42,742 nt of DNA, taken from Francisellaceae bacterium. Its GTDB lineage: Bacteria; Pseudomonadota; Gammaproteobacteria; UBA6186; Azoamicaceae. Position numbers and translations under genes: made by a program. Shown here piece by piece: positions 18,423-27,386 of the stretch (its first letter is position 1; each line of letters opens with the position of its first letter). The notes under the pieces were generated by a model. It ran no database searches. It was not told where the DNA came from and saw only the letters and a program-made list of their open reading frames with translations. The stretch lies in contig JABJGS010000027.1 in NCBI GenBank assembly GCA_018703155.1, positions 1 to 42,742 of the forward strand, written 5' to 3'.

Positions 18423-19685
18423 ATGGATGATACAAAAATTACAAATATAAAAAATAAATTTACTAAAACTCGCCACCGCCCTTGGGAAAAGAAATTACTC
18501 GAAGATAAATTATCAGAATCGTCTCATGCTAAAAATATTGCCAATGCAGAAAATAATGCAGCTTATGAGCTAGATCAAAACTATACCTTGCAAAGACAGA
18601 TTATAGAAAAGCAAAATAATGAAAATAAAGATCAATCTGAGATAATCTCTAAATTAAACCATATTGAAGAAGAGCCTATTTTAATAGGTGGAATATTTCG
18701 CCCACATTTATTTGTTTCTGCTCAAACAGACATTAAAAAGCAAGAAATTAACGACCTACTTACAACATTCCAACAAAAAAACACCAAATTACTTGCCTTA
18801 TCTAATGATCTTAAATTATTGAAAGCGGAAGAAACAGCTCAGCAAGCAATACACGGTAAAGCTGCTGAAGAACGCCTTCGGTATGCTTCTGAAGGTAAAA
18901 TACAAGAACTAATGAAACAAACTCAAGAAGCAACAAAGGAATTACAATTAGCACTAAAAAGAGCTCAAGAAGCTGAGCTAAATAATAGAAAAGAACATCA
19001 CCTTCGTAAAGAACTGCAATTGCATCTTGAAGAAACAAAGATATCATTTGAATCTTCACAAAAATATATTGTACAACTAGAAAATGACAAAGAAGAGCTA
19101 CAAACAACAAATAAACAAACACTAGGCAAAGTAATAGATCTTGAGGGACAAATGACCCATGATACCAATAACCTACGAAGCAAAGAAAAAGAACATCAAG
19201 ACTCAGAGCAAGATTTAAAAGAACATATTGAGAAGTTGGGTGATGAAATCATTTCATATCAAAATGAAATTGAGAAATTTGAGTTATTAAAAGCTGTACA
19301 TACAGGACTTCATGACAAACTAAATTCAAAAGAAACTGAAATATTAGATCTAATGCGTACTCATAATGAGAAAATAGCTGATCTGAAAACTAATCTTGAA
19401 AACAAAGACGTACACAATGAAAGCGTTTCTGATTTAAACATAGAAAAATCAGAATTAGAGAATGAAGTTAAAAAACTTAAAAGCATTGTAAAAACTGAAC
19501 AACATCTGAGAAAATCTGCAGAAGCTAAAGCTACCAAAGCATGCGATAAAATTTCTCATGCTGAGCAACAACTTGCTGCTGCACAAAGAAAATCTAAACA
19601 AGCTATTAAACGTGCCAACCAAACTGTCATGAACTTTATAACTCAAGGTGACAATACAGAAGATGATGAAGAACAAATAGGTTAA
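18423..19685 (+). CDS. Long coiled-coil protein, 420 aa, function unknown
   Basis: A highly charged Lys/Glu/Gln-rich protein. Residues about 105-410 are predicted to be near-continuous coiled coil, with heptad-like stretches such as LEETKISFESSQKYIVQLEN and LENEVKKLKSIVKTEQHLRK. There is no signal peptide or membrane segment. The C-terminus is acidic (NTEDDEEQIG), and the N-terminal 100 residues are less regular (RHRPWEKKLL). Upstream, AGGGATAG at 18411-18418 could be the ribosome binding site, and a TATAAT sits at 18380-18385 without a good -35 element. I do not recognise a family. Structural or filament-like proteins and secreted effectors both have this look, and nothing in the sequence decides between them. 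Confidence 0.7.
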   Translation: MDDTKITNIKNKFTKTRHRPWEKKLLEDKLSESSHAKNIANAENNAAYELDQNYTLQRQIIEKQNNENKDQSEIISKLNHIEEEPILIGGIFRPHLFVSAQTDIKKQEINDLLTTFQQKNTKLLALSNDLKLLKAEETAQQAIHGKAAEERLRYASEGKIQELMKQTQEATKELQLALKRAQEAELNNRKEHHLRKELQLHLEETKISFESSQKYIVQLENDKEELQTTNKQTLGKVIDLEGQMTHDTNNLRSKEKEHQDSEQDLKEHIEKLGDEIISYQNEIEKFELLKAVHTGLHDKLNSKETEILDLMRTHNEKIADLKTNLENKDVHNESVSDLNIEKSELENEVKKLKSIVKTEQHLRKSAEAKATKACDKISHAEQQLAAAQRKSKQAIKRANQTVMNFITQGDNTEDDEEQIG

Positions 19686-19894
19686 ATTCACCTCTCCTAA
19701 ATGAATAGGCTCCTCTCGAATCAGCTAAACTGCAACTGGAGAAGGGGCCTTACACCCCCAACGTTCTCTCCACAATATATCTAGATATGTTTTGCCATCT
19801 CTAACACATCTACTTATCATCACTACTGCAGCTATCTTATAAACTCAAACCAACTTCGCTCTAATATTAATTAAACCATAATTAATAATAGAAG

Positions 19895-21403
19895 TTACAC
19901 GCTTGATATTCTCACCTTATTTGCAGTATTAACAAAAGCATCATGATTAACAACTCTGAGCTCTGAACCCAAAGCCTGTACTGGCACATCACCAGAAATA
20001 GAAGCATTATATAAGGGAAGAGGTAAGCTAGCTGCAGGCACAACTTCTGATACAGGCACACTTACTGATCTGGCTGGTATATCCATTACTACGGCGGGCC
20101 TCTGCTTCATAAGCCAAATATTTGCAAGTATTGCCGCTGCAGCTAAGGCCGTATAGGTAAACATTCCATAACCAACGCCTCCAAGCTCATCTATTCCACT
20201 TAAGATTAATGGGATAATAAATCCTCCCATTGCACCAAGTGCACCAACTAAGCCACCAACAGAGCCTACATCTTCTTTAAAAGATGCTATCCACTTATAA
20301 ACTGCAGCATTGGCAAGACCACCGCCAACAGCAAGCGCAATCAAACCTGTGATATCTAATGCACTTAGTGGATCTTCAGACAAAGCTAAGGCTGCCCCAG
20401 CAATCATTATGCCAGCCATACCAATGTTAGTAATAATACCACCACCATATTTATCAGCTAGCCCTCCTGTTGCAGCTCGAGTAAGAGATGATGTAATAGA
20501 ATATGCTGCTGTAACAATTCCTGCTCTTTCTAAAGATAGACCTTGTTCCTTATATGCTGGATGAAACATTATAGTTGCTGCCATAAACCCTCCAAAAGAT
20601 ACAAAATATGCACCAACCAACACTTTATTACGATCTTTTTTAAATTGTTTTAATACTCCAATGGTAGTAGATGGGTGTTGAGGAGGAAAATGCTCTTCTC
20701 CAAGATCAGCCGCTATAAGTCTTGCCACATTGGGTGGCACAGGGTTCTTTTCATTATGCACTAATTGGTGAAATGGAGGATTTATAAATAAAGCTGATGT
20801 TGCTAATGTTTCGACTGCAAGTAAAGCAAACCAAATTACATAAGTATTAGCAACTCCATTTGCCCCACCAACGGCGTTCATTACAAGAGGCATAGATAAT
20901 GCAAATATCCCTGGAGCAAGGTTACCGACACCTCCAAAAATACCCTGCTTCTTACCAGATTCATTCCTTGGGTTCCAGTATGTAGTATTACCAACGCCAG
21001 ATGGAAAAACAGCAATACCGCTACCTGCAGCTGCCCCAGCAGCTAACCATGCATAATATTCAGGTTTTGCTGCAGTTAAACTCTCAAGATCTGTCGTAAA
21101 AGCCAAAGCCGTTAACCCAAGCATTCCTATATTAGAGGCAGCCAACATAGAAAGTGCAAAACGTCTCCCTCCAGTATTATCTACATTTGCACCAGCAGGC
21201 AACCTCAATACCGACCCCGTTAAGGTTGGTGATGCTAAAAGCATAGCTCTTGCAAAATTAGAAAGAGCTGGAGCCTTTGCAACTGTTGGACCAAATACAG
21301 CAAGAGGTGCAAATCCAGTGAAAAATGCTAAAGTACTTCCTACTAAAGCACTTGTCGGAGTACCCTTTATACTTAAAATAGCCTCACTGTATCCAGGGTA
21401 CAT
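19895..21403 (-). CDS. MFS transporter, nitrate/nitrite porter (NarK/NasA) family
   Basis: A roughly 502-residue, 12-helix MFS protein. The nitrate/nitrite porter signatures are GAAAGSGIAVFPSGVGNTTY near helix 4-5 followed by KKQGIFGGVGNL, and NAAVYKWIASFKEDVGSVGG followed by LVGALGAMGGFIIP in the second half. GSVLRLPAGANVDNTGGRR fits the helix 2-3 loop. The C-terminal 70 residues after the last helix are a hydrophilic extension not usual for NarK. The ATG at 21403 has AGAGG 8 nt upstream, but the frame stays open for 41 more codons without a start, so the true N-terminus may be longer (see findings). No nitrate reductase gene is nearby, and the substrate may be different. Confidence 0.75.
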   Translation of the reverse strand: MYPGYSEAILSIKGTPTSALVGSTLAFFTGFAPLAVFGPTVAKAPALSNFARAMLLASPTLTGSVLRLPAGANVDNTGGRRFALSMLAASNIGMLGLTALAFTTDLESLTAAKPEYYAWLAAGAAAGSGIAVFPSGVGNTTYWNPRNESGKKQGIFGGVGNLAPGIFALSMPLVMNAVGGANGVANTYVIWFALLAVETLATSALFINPPFHQLVHNEKNPVPPNVARLIAADLGEEHFPPQHPSTTIGVLKQFKKDRNKVLVGAYFVSFGGFMAATIMFHPAYKEQGLSLERAGIVTAAYSITSSLTRAATGGLADKYGGGIITNIGMAGIMIAGAALALSEDPLSALDITGLIALAVGGGLANAAVYKWIASFKEDVGSVGGLVGALGAMGGFIIPLILSGIDELGGVGYGMFTYTALAAAAILANIWLMKQRPAVVMDIPARSVSVPVSEVVPAASLPLPLYNASISGDVPVQALGSELRVVNHDAFVNTANKVRISSV

Positions 21404-21530
21404 TCTTGCAACCTCTGCTTTATGTAACTGGATTTCGCTAATTGGAAATGGGCCTCTTCGTGCTGGTAAATCACCAGCACTACCTTCATCTGGGATAGTT
21501 ATTCCACTTGCCCTCGTGAATTGCCATTAG

Positions 21531-22361
21531 ATTAAGAACTTAAGTAGTATAGTACTTTTCAATTTATTAAACATTTTCCCTCTCTAGCATGAAGTGCAAA
21601 AAAGGTGATATTCCCAGAATGATTCGTCCGCGACAATCACCAGCTCAAAATGATATATTATGGATATTAGCATTGATAAGAACATGATTTTACAGAAGCA
21701 ATCCTAGTTAGCAGTTTTGATGGTGTACAACTTATAAAGAAATCATAATAATATTTCTAGTGAGAAAACATACACTTCCAATTTCACCTAAAAACATGTG
21801 AAAGGTTAGTAAATCACTGGGCCCAGAAGATGAAATGTTAGACACATATAATTAAGACAGAGGTAATCAAAACCATCTCTTAACGGTCTTTCCCCTGCAA
21901 GGCCAGCAACAGCCAATTCTTCATGATTAATTATCAGACCTTCCGAAATTTCAGGCAAATTATAAACATCTAATGCAATTCATTGAACCAGTAATTTTAT
22001 TATAATTACAGCAGACTTATAGCCTTTATTTGGGAATAGAAGTAATGTGCTATAGCCATAATATACATCTAAATTATGGGCCATCACTATAGGTTATTGG
22101 TCTGGAGGTGAATATTGATTTGTTAGATTAAATAAGAAAACTGTTCAAGATCTCGATTAAAATCTTTGGTGAATACACTTGAATGGCTATTAATACAGAA
22201 ACAATAAAATCGACATCAATTGCTAAGCTTAAATATGTTATTATTCCTCTCGTTCTATATTTGTGCATTTGTCTTGTATGGGATATACAAAATATTTCCT
22301 TATTATCATTAATTACAACAAACATAATACCGAGAACTCAACTTGCCATAAGAGAAGCAAA
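21531..22361. other. Gene-poor stretch with decayed reading frames
   Basis: About 830 nt without an intact, well-supported gene. A minus-strand frame from 22087 to 21806, broken by one stop, looks like a pseudogene remnant and is listed separately. Short frames on both strands at 22128-22360 are open for 50-65 codons, but they overlap one another and lack ribosome binding sites. No repeat, tRNA or transposase remnant was recognised. Confidence 0.4.
21806..22087 (-). pseudogene. Probable pseudogene fragment
   Basis: The minus-strand frame from GTG 22087 (ATG 22084) runs to TAA 21806 with one internal TGA at 21980-21982. It gives about 35 codons, the stop, then 58 codons of protein-like text (for example GYSTLLLFPNKGYKSAVI and INHEELAVAGLAGERPL). 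The segment before the stop loosely resembles the C-terminal part of serine-hydrolase/beta-lactamase-fold proteins, but this is a weak impression. Upstream in-frame stops at about 22097 and 22144 suggest the 5' part is also broken. Confidence 0.35.
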
Positions 22362-23267
22362 TCAATTAGCAACATGCTCATTAGATGTTTCCTCTAATTC
22401 TGGCAACAACAAATATGTAGCCAACAGAAAACACACGGAGCCTATAAGTAAGGTTAAATTTGAAATATATGTAGTAAAAGCACTATTACTATTGATGCTT
22501 TTTGGTAAGAACACAGCTGCTGATGATGAAATTTGAAAAAACACGCACCCTAAAAAATTAATAATAACAATCCATGATGATAGATTTTTAAAACTAATAG
22601 CACATTTACCATGCGTAACCTCAATTATAGCTAAACAACCAGATGTTAAAAAAAATATTGAACCTACAAAATCAGGCACCCATATTGCTATATTATTCAT
22701 TAATAAACCATCATATTCCTGCATGGAATTCCACGTGTTAAAATTAAATAATATAGTTCCAATTAACTGTGTAACACTAATGTTATAGGCTATGCTTTTA
22801 GGAGAAAATTTAAAAAATTTAAATTTGTCATATTTTTCATCAAAACCATTATTTATTGCCTCTAAGTATTGTAAATATGCGGCTATCGTGAAAAAAATTG
22901 ATCCTATAAAGAAGATATAACCTAAATTACTATTCAACCATTTATCTATAGGTAGATTATACATAGTATAAAATGATGCTAATGAAAATAGAAATGACCC
23001 TATAATAAAATTAATAGCTAACCACCAAGAGATATTGCGCGGATGAAAGCTCATACCCCAGAAATGCTTAGTGCGAAAATGTATACCGTTATATGCTAAA
23101 TTTTCATATAACGTTTCAGCAATAATTAATGGCAATAGCTTTCTTTGTCGTCTGGAAGTATTAATTGTATAGTGTTTACTGTTATTGTCTATCTCTAAAG
23201 TTTTAAAAACACCAGCAGTCATATGTGACTTTTTGATTTTATGGTCTCTATTTTTGTCTTTGTTCAT
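22362..23267 (-). CDS. Multi-pass membrane protein with YrhK-like repeats
   Basis: A 301-residue inner membrane protein with about six to seven transmembrane helices. Several helices share a pattern like NFxGSxxFxxxS followed by an acidic residue: NFIIGSFLFSLASF, YIFFIGSIFFTIAAYLQYLE, DFVGSIFFLTSGCLAIIE, NFLGCVFFQISSS and LLIGSVCFLLATYLLLPE. This resembles the YrhK domain, whose function is unknown. The first 75 residues are basic and cytosolic. Its start overlaps the 3' end of the upstream hydrolase gene by 20 nt, so the two form a transcriptional unit. The membrane topology is clear; the family call is tentative. Confidence 0.65.
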   Translation of the reverse strand: MNKDKNRDHKIKKSHMTAGVFKTLEIDNNSKHYTINTSRRQRKLLPLIIAETLYENLAYNGIHFRTKHFWGMSFHPRNISWWLAINFIIGSFLFSLASFYTMYNLPIDKWLNSNLGYIFFIGSIFFTIAAYLQYLEAINNGFDEKYDKFKFFKFSPKSIAYNISVTQLIGTILFNFNTWNSMQEYDGLLMNNIAIWVPDFVGSIFFLTSGCLAIIEVTHGKCAISFKNLSSWIVIINFLGCVFFQISSSAAVFLPKSINSNSAFTTYISNLTLLIGSVCFLLATYLLLPELEETSNEHVAN

Positions 23268-24147
23268 GTTCTTGCATCCAACTAACTACTTGTGGGAAAT
23301 GATCATCCCTAGCTAAGGGGTGTGTCAGTATATCAATATGATTATAGTTAGCTTTTGCACCTTGGTCTCGTGAGAGTACTCGTAAGTTGTGGGCTCCGCC
23401 TCCACATTCAGACATAAACCTTGACACATCATGGCGGTGCCCCAAGCAATGATCGTTAATTCCAGTCAAAAATAATGTTGGCACTAATGTTGATTTACTA
23501 TAAAATTTATTGTAATCATAGCCATCTTCATCGATCCATCTATCACTATTTACCCATTTATTACATTGCTGGAAAAAATCTTTAGGCTCATCATCAGAAC
23601 CAAGTTTGAATTTTTTTGCTGGTAAATATCCATATAATTTTATTAGTAAATTTCCAAAAAATTTCCAAATTATATTAATAATAAATATTTTATGTATATT
23701 AATAACTTTTATTTGTCGTTTAGCACCAAAGAATACACAAGATACCAAATTATTTTTTATAAAATTTTGCCGTGCGTATAAAGCTGCTAATAAAACTCCT
23801 CCCCATGAATGACCAACCCAATGCATTGGGGCGTCACCCCGTAATTTCTTAATTAACTCCAGACATTGTGGTAACTCACATACAACATTATCATATTGGC
23901 TGTAAGTTTTTTGTGAGGCCACTTTAGGAGTACTTTTTCCTCTACCTCCAAGATCAACAACAAAGACATCATAACCTCTACTAGCTAAATAATAAGCAAG
24001 TCCTTTTTTAGTCTTAGAGTAAAATATCAGTCCATTTTCAATAGCTCCATGTACACAAAACACTACAGGTCCAGAACTATTACCTTTAATTCTAAATATA
24101 TGCAACTGTCTATCAGATAAATTCAAGTAGTAACTACTTTCTTCCAT
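23248..24147 (-). CDS. Alpha/beta hydrolase
   Basis: A 299-residue alpha/beta-hydrolase-fold enzyme. The oxyanion region is FCVHGAIENG (about 30-39). The nucleophile elbow is GHSWGG with Ser114, the likely acid is Asp232 in TGINDHCLG, and the likely base is His270 in NYNHIDILTHP, which completes the triad. An unusually hydrophobic basic segment at about 147-175 (INIHKIFIINIIWKFFGNLL) sits in the lid position and could associate with the membrane, pointing to a lipid or other hydrophobic ester substrate. It overlaps the membrane protein gene downstream by 20 nt. No signal peptide is seen. Confidence 0.82.
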   Translation of the reverse strand: MEESSYYLNLSDRQLHIFRIKGNSSGPVVFCVHGAIENGLIFYSKTKKGLAYYLASRGYDVFVVDLGGRGKSTPKVASQKTYSQYDNVVCELPQCLELIKKLRGDAPMHWVGHSWGGVLLAALYARQNFIKNNLVSCVFFGAKRQIKVINIHKIFIINIIWKFFGNLLIKLYGYLPAKKFKLGSDDEPKDFFQQCNKWVNSDRWIDEDGYDYNKFYSKSTLVPTLFLTGINDHCLGHRHDVSRFMSECGGGAHNLRVLSRDQGAKANYNHIDILTHPLARDDHFPQVVSWMQEHEQRQK

Positions 24148-24273
24148 AGGTCATACTTTTATAACTAAAATTTAAATTATATGTTGAATCATCAAGCAAA
24201 ACCAGCTGTAGTGTTTTGTCTAACTGAAGAACAATACATAATACTAATCATACAATCATAAATAATTGAGATT

Positions 24274-25434
24274 ATGCTAGTTATCACAGCAAAAGAATCA
24301 CAAAAAATAAAAGCGTATGTTAAATTTGTACAAGATAACTATGGCAACCATCACCTAAAAACCAGATCCTTAATAACTTCTGCAAGAATCTTTGATTCTG
24401 ACTCAGGCATGCTTTATGGTGTTACTGAGGAAAAACCAAAGATGGATAATCCTGAATTTCGTGTTGCGGCTATTACAAAATTTAAAGATATTATTCCAAG
24501 AAATATTTATATTGCATGCGCAAGCATTATTCAGCTAGCACGTGAAAACATTACTGACAACCGAGAAGCTATTGAAAACAAGTATAAAGAAATGTTTACA
24601 TCTTTATATTCTATGTTTTTAGAAATTAATTTTACAGTTACAGAGGCTAGTATCTTAGCTACAAGTTTCATGTTTGGCTGTAATTTAGCTTATGTTTTGG
24701 ACAGTGCACACACTCCTGAAGCACCAAATAACACTCTAAACCTCTCTCCATATACAGAACCAACTGAAAGAAGTTTGTTAGCAGTAAATAATACTTCTTT
24801 ATATACAGAGCCAAGAATTAGTTGGCAATCAATGCTTAGAGCCACAGTACAAGTGTCATGCTCTCAAGACAAATTCATATCCTATAAAAGCAATGTTGAC
24901 CAAGCCAGACAAGATGCAGCTGACATTCTTGCAGCTGAAGCTGAACGTAAAGGAAAATTTTTATTAAAACCTTTGTTTTTATCTACAAAAAAATTAATCA
25001 TACAAAATAAAAATGCAAAAGCAATAAAGGTGTTAATTTCTGGTTTTGTTATCAAAAATGCTGATAATATTTCAATTGAAATGATAAAGACCTTCCTCGA
25101 TGATTTATACAATTTAGTAGCTAAAGTAGAAAGAGGATATAGCTACTCCTCAGGACATCCAGCAGGCATAACACACCTATTGAAAATTTTGCTTTCTCCT
25201 GTAGATGAAATTACTGCACTTAAGCAAATTAGAGAATATGCTAGCACTAAAAGTCTTCAGACTGACGTACGAAGTAATGCAACGCAATTGGTTTATACAT
25301 CTATATCATTGCTCACTCATTCACACATAAACTGCATCCAGGCAGCAATCACTAAAAGAGAATTAGCGATTGCTCGTATGGAGAAATTTAGCATTGACTC
25401 ACGTCGAATGAATAAAAGAAAGGTACCAGTATAG
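24274..25434 (+). CDS. Orphan protein, 386 aa, function unknown
   Basis: An intact frame from ATG 24274 to TAG 25432-25434 that I do not recognise. It appears soluble and largely helical, with one hydrophobic stretch at about 123-142 (TEASILATSFMFGCNLAYVL). A short internal duplication brings NNTLNLSPYTEP (152-163) and NNTSLYTEP (172-180) close together. The C-terminus is basic (SRRMNKRKVPV). The ribosome binding site is weak (TTGAG 4 nt upstream). Its stop abuts the stop of the facing 627-aa orphan with no gap, so the two genes share a tail-to-tail junction. The region around it is otherwise accessory. Confidence 0.65.
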   Translation: MLVITAKESQKIKAYVKFVQDNYGNHHLKTRSLITSARIFDSDSGMLYGVTEEKPKMDNPEFRVAAITKFKDIIPRNIYIACASIIQLARENITDNREAIENKYKEMFTSLYSMFLEINFTVTEASILATSFMFGCNLAYVLDSAHTPEAPNNTLNLSPYTEPTERSLLAVNNTSLYTEPRISWQSMLRATVQVSCSQDKFISYKSNVDQARQDAADILAAEAERKGKFLLKPLFLSTKKLIIQNKNAKAIKVLISGFVIKNADNISIEMIKTFLDDLYNLVAKVERGYSYSSGHPAGITHLLKILLSPVDEITALKQIREYASTKSLQTDVRSNATQLVYTSISLLTHSHINCIQAAITKRELAIARMEKFSIDSRRMNKRKVPV

Positions 25435-27318
25435 CTATGGTATAAATCTTTCTTTCCTTTGGTTAAATAGTGTTCTTGATAGTACATATTCACTATCCCT
25501 CACTCTAATCGCTCGCTCACTAGCTAATGCCAATGGATTTACAGCAATTAATACATGATCTGGAATTTCTCTAGCTCCTGCTGCATGCATGTCACTCAGT
25601 GCTACAGCTGAACGAGTAGTTCTTAACGTTACCATAGCCAATTCATCTGGCCTAGCATTTCCATCACGCAAACCTGAAGATGTTTGCAATGCAAGTGTAT
25701 TCCTTCTAACACGTCTTGAAGATGTTTCCATTTCTGGGTGCGCTAATCCTAAAGCATGGATCCGATTCAACTCTTGGCTTGCAGCACGTTCACGACCAGA
25801 AAAATGTGCTACGCTATGTCTTAAAGCAACATTGGCTTGTGCAATATTATCTAATTGTTCCTTCAACACATAATTTGATTGCTCTAAATTCCTATATTCA
25901 CTACTTAATACACTATTAAGGCGCATTTGCTCCACAATTTCTAGACGAGCAGCGTCTACAGCTTGATCTATATACCCAAGTTGTTCTAATAATGCGATCC
26001 TAGTTTCTGAGTCAGAAATTATCTCTTTAATTAATAATGGCCCGGTGCGTGGATGCATAAATGCTTCTGTAACTCTACCATGCAAAAAATCTAATAATGC
26101 ACGTTCATGCTGGATCCCCGTTGCTGAAATAATACCCAGGACATATGCTATTAATTGATTAACTTCAACTAAATTTAAAATCACTTTAACTTCCATGACT
26201 CCCCCATCTTCTTTTCGACGAACAATAGGCATATTTTTATTTATCACATGTAAACTTTGTACATTTGTTAACTTTGATAAAGCATAATCTGATACACCAA
26301 ATCGACATTGTGCATATACTTTGTATATGCCATTAGAAAGGTAGTGGCCAATTGAAGCACCAACCAAAACCATGCCAGAACCAACCATGGCAAGAAGAAA
26401 CTGATGATGATGCAACCGTATTGTATTTTCTAAAAATGCCTCAAATGCTGGCTCAGTACTGGGGAGCCCATACATTAATCCATAAAATAATCCACCTGCA
26501 GAACCAGCCACCCAAAGCAAACTAAATAATGCCCGACCTCGCCTGCGTTTATATTTTCTTAAATCCTGAATATGATCCTTGAAAGCAACCGCGCCTCGAA
26601 ACAATATACTACCTTTGGGAAATCCCAATCCTAAAGATTTAATTCTATCTAAATGTACAAATCTACGATATTTATCAAATAAAGATTTTTTAGATTCTTC
26701 ATCCATACCAACACTACAGATTTCTAATATATAACCTCTAATTTCTGGATGAGCCATCAGTGTACGTATTTCACCTTTAAATAATAATTCATGTAACGAT
26801 AGAAATTCATTGGCTAAATCTGGATGTGCAATTGCTCTAGCAATAATATTAGATGAGATCCTCTGTACAACCTCCGCTGAAACAGGAATACTTGGATCAA
26901 GATCCTCAAATTCTTGTAAAACATTATTAGCTTCTTTTATTGATAATGTTCGATGTTCAGGTGATGGAGTAGACTGGCAAACTACTTTATAATATAAAAG
27001 ACCAGCTCCATCCGCAATACTAGCTCCTATGGTGCTACCAACAGCTGCTTCTAAAGCTATTGCTGCCACGTTTGTAATCCCAGCAAGGACAGTTGCACCA
27101 AATTGCTCGCCCATATAAGCTGTTACAGCTTCACCTGCTAACGGATATATAGCCGTCAATAGAATAATAAAAAAGATTGAAAATCCCAGAGTAATAATCA
27201 GTCTAGCTACTGAGTCATTTCGATATCTAGAATATTTCATCCTTCCGATATGTTGAATAACTTGTTTTGGTCCATAGTTTACTAAATTGGTTTTTGGCGC
27301 ATACTTTTTATTTGGCAT
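25435..27318 (-). CDS. Orphan membrane protein with coiled coil, 627 aa
   Basis: An unrecognised protein with a clear start (AGGAG about 7 nt before ATG 27318). The first 38 residues are basic. Paired hydrophobic segments lie at about 39-67 and 76-110, and a second pair at about 262-284 and 304-332; all are rich in Gly and Ala (GxxxG-like). A coiled coil lies at about 455-500 (EYRNLEQSNYVLKEQLDN). Four His-Pro motifs (AHPDL at 164, AHPEI at 189, MHPRT at 421, AHPEM at 526) each start or sit in a helix-like block. The C-terminal 100 residues are hydrophilic. No known catalytic motif was found. The layout (two membrane hairpins plus a large cytosolic or lumenal tail) is seen in host-membrane-inserted effectors, but this is speculation. 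Confidence 0.7.
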   Translation of the reverse strand: MPNKKYAPKTNLVNYGPKQVIQHIGRMKYSRYRNDSVARLIITLGFSIFFIILLTAIYPLAGEAVTAYMGEQFGATVLAGITNVAAIALEAAVGSTIGASIADGAGLLYYKVVCQSTPSPEHRTLSIKEANNVLQEFEDLDPSIPVSAEVVQRISSNIIARAIAHPDLANEFLSLHELLFKGEIRTLMAHPEIRGYILEICSVGMDEESKKSLFDKYRRFVHLDRIKSLGLGFPKGSILFRGAVAFKDHIQDLRKYKRRRGRALFSLLWVAGSAGGLFYGLMYGLPSTEPAFEAFLENTIRLHHHQFLLAMVGSGMVLVGASIGHYLSNGIYKVYAQCRFGVSDYALSKLTNVQSLHVINKNMPIVRRKEDGGVMEVKVILNLVEVNQLIAYVLGIISATGIQHERALLDFLHGRVTEAFMHPRTGPLLIKEIISDSETRIALLEQLGYIDQAVDAARLEIVEQMRLNSVLSSEYRNLEQSNYVLKEQLDNIAQANVALRHSVAHFSGRERAASQELNRIHALGLAHPEMETSSRRVRRNTLALQTSSGLRDGNARPDELAMVTLRTTRSAVALSDMHAAGAREIPDHVLIAVNPLALASERAIRVRDSEYVLSRTLFNQRKERFIP

Positions 27319-27386
27319 AAATAACTCCTGTTATCCCAATTGTTTTGTTGTTATTATTAGGCAAATTTTCCATTTAAGTATTTATT

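Noticed and set aside
19700-19752. Imperfect inverted repeat after the coiled-coil gene as a terminator
   Set aside because: The arms (AGGCTCCTCTC / GAGAAGGGGCCT) mismatch, the loop is about 26 nt, and no T tract follows.
22183-22536. Plus-strand 117-codon frame with a hydrophobic segment
   Set aside because: Its 3' half runs antisense to the well-supported YrhK-like gene, and it has no ribosome binding site. The hydrophobic text is likely a by-product of AT-rich DNA.
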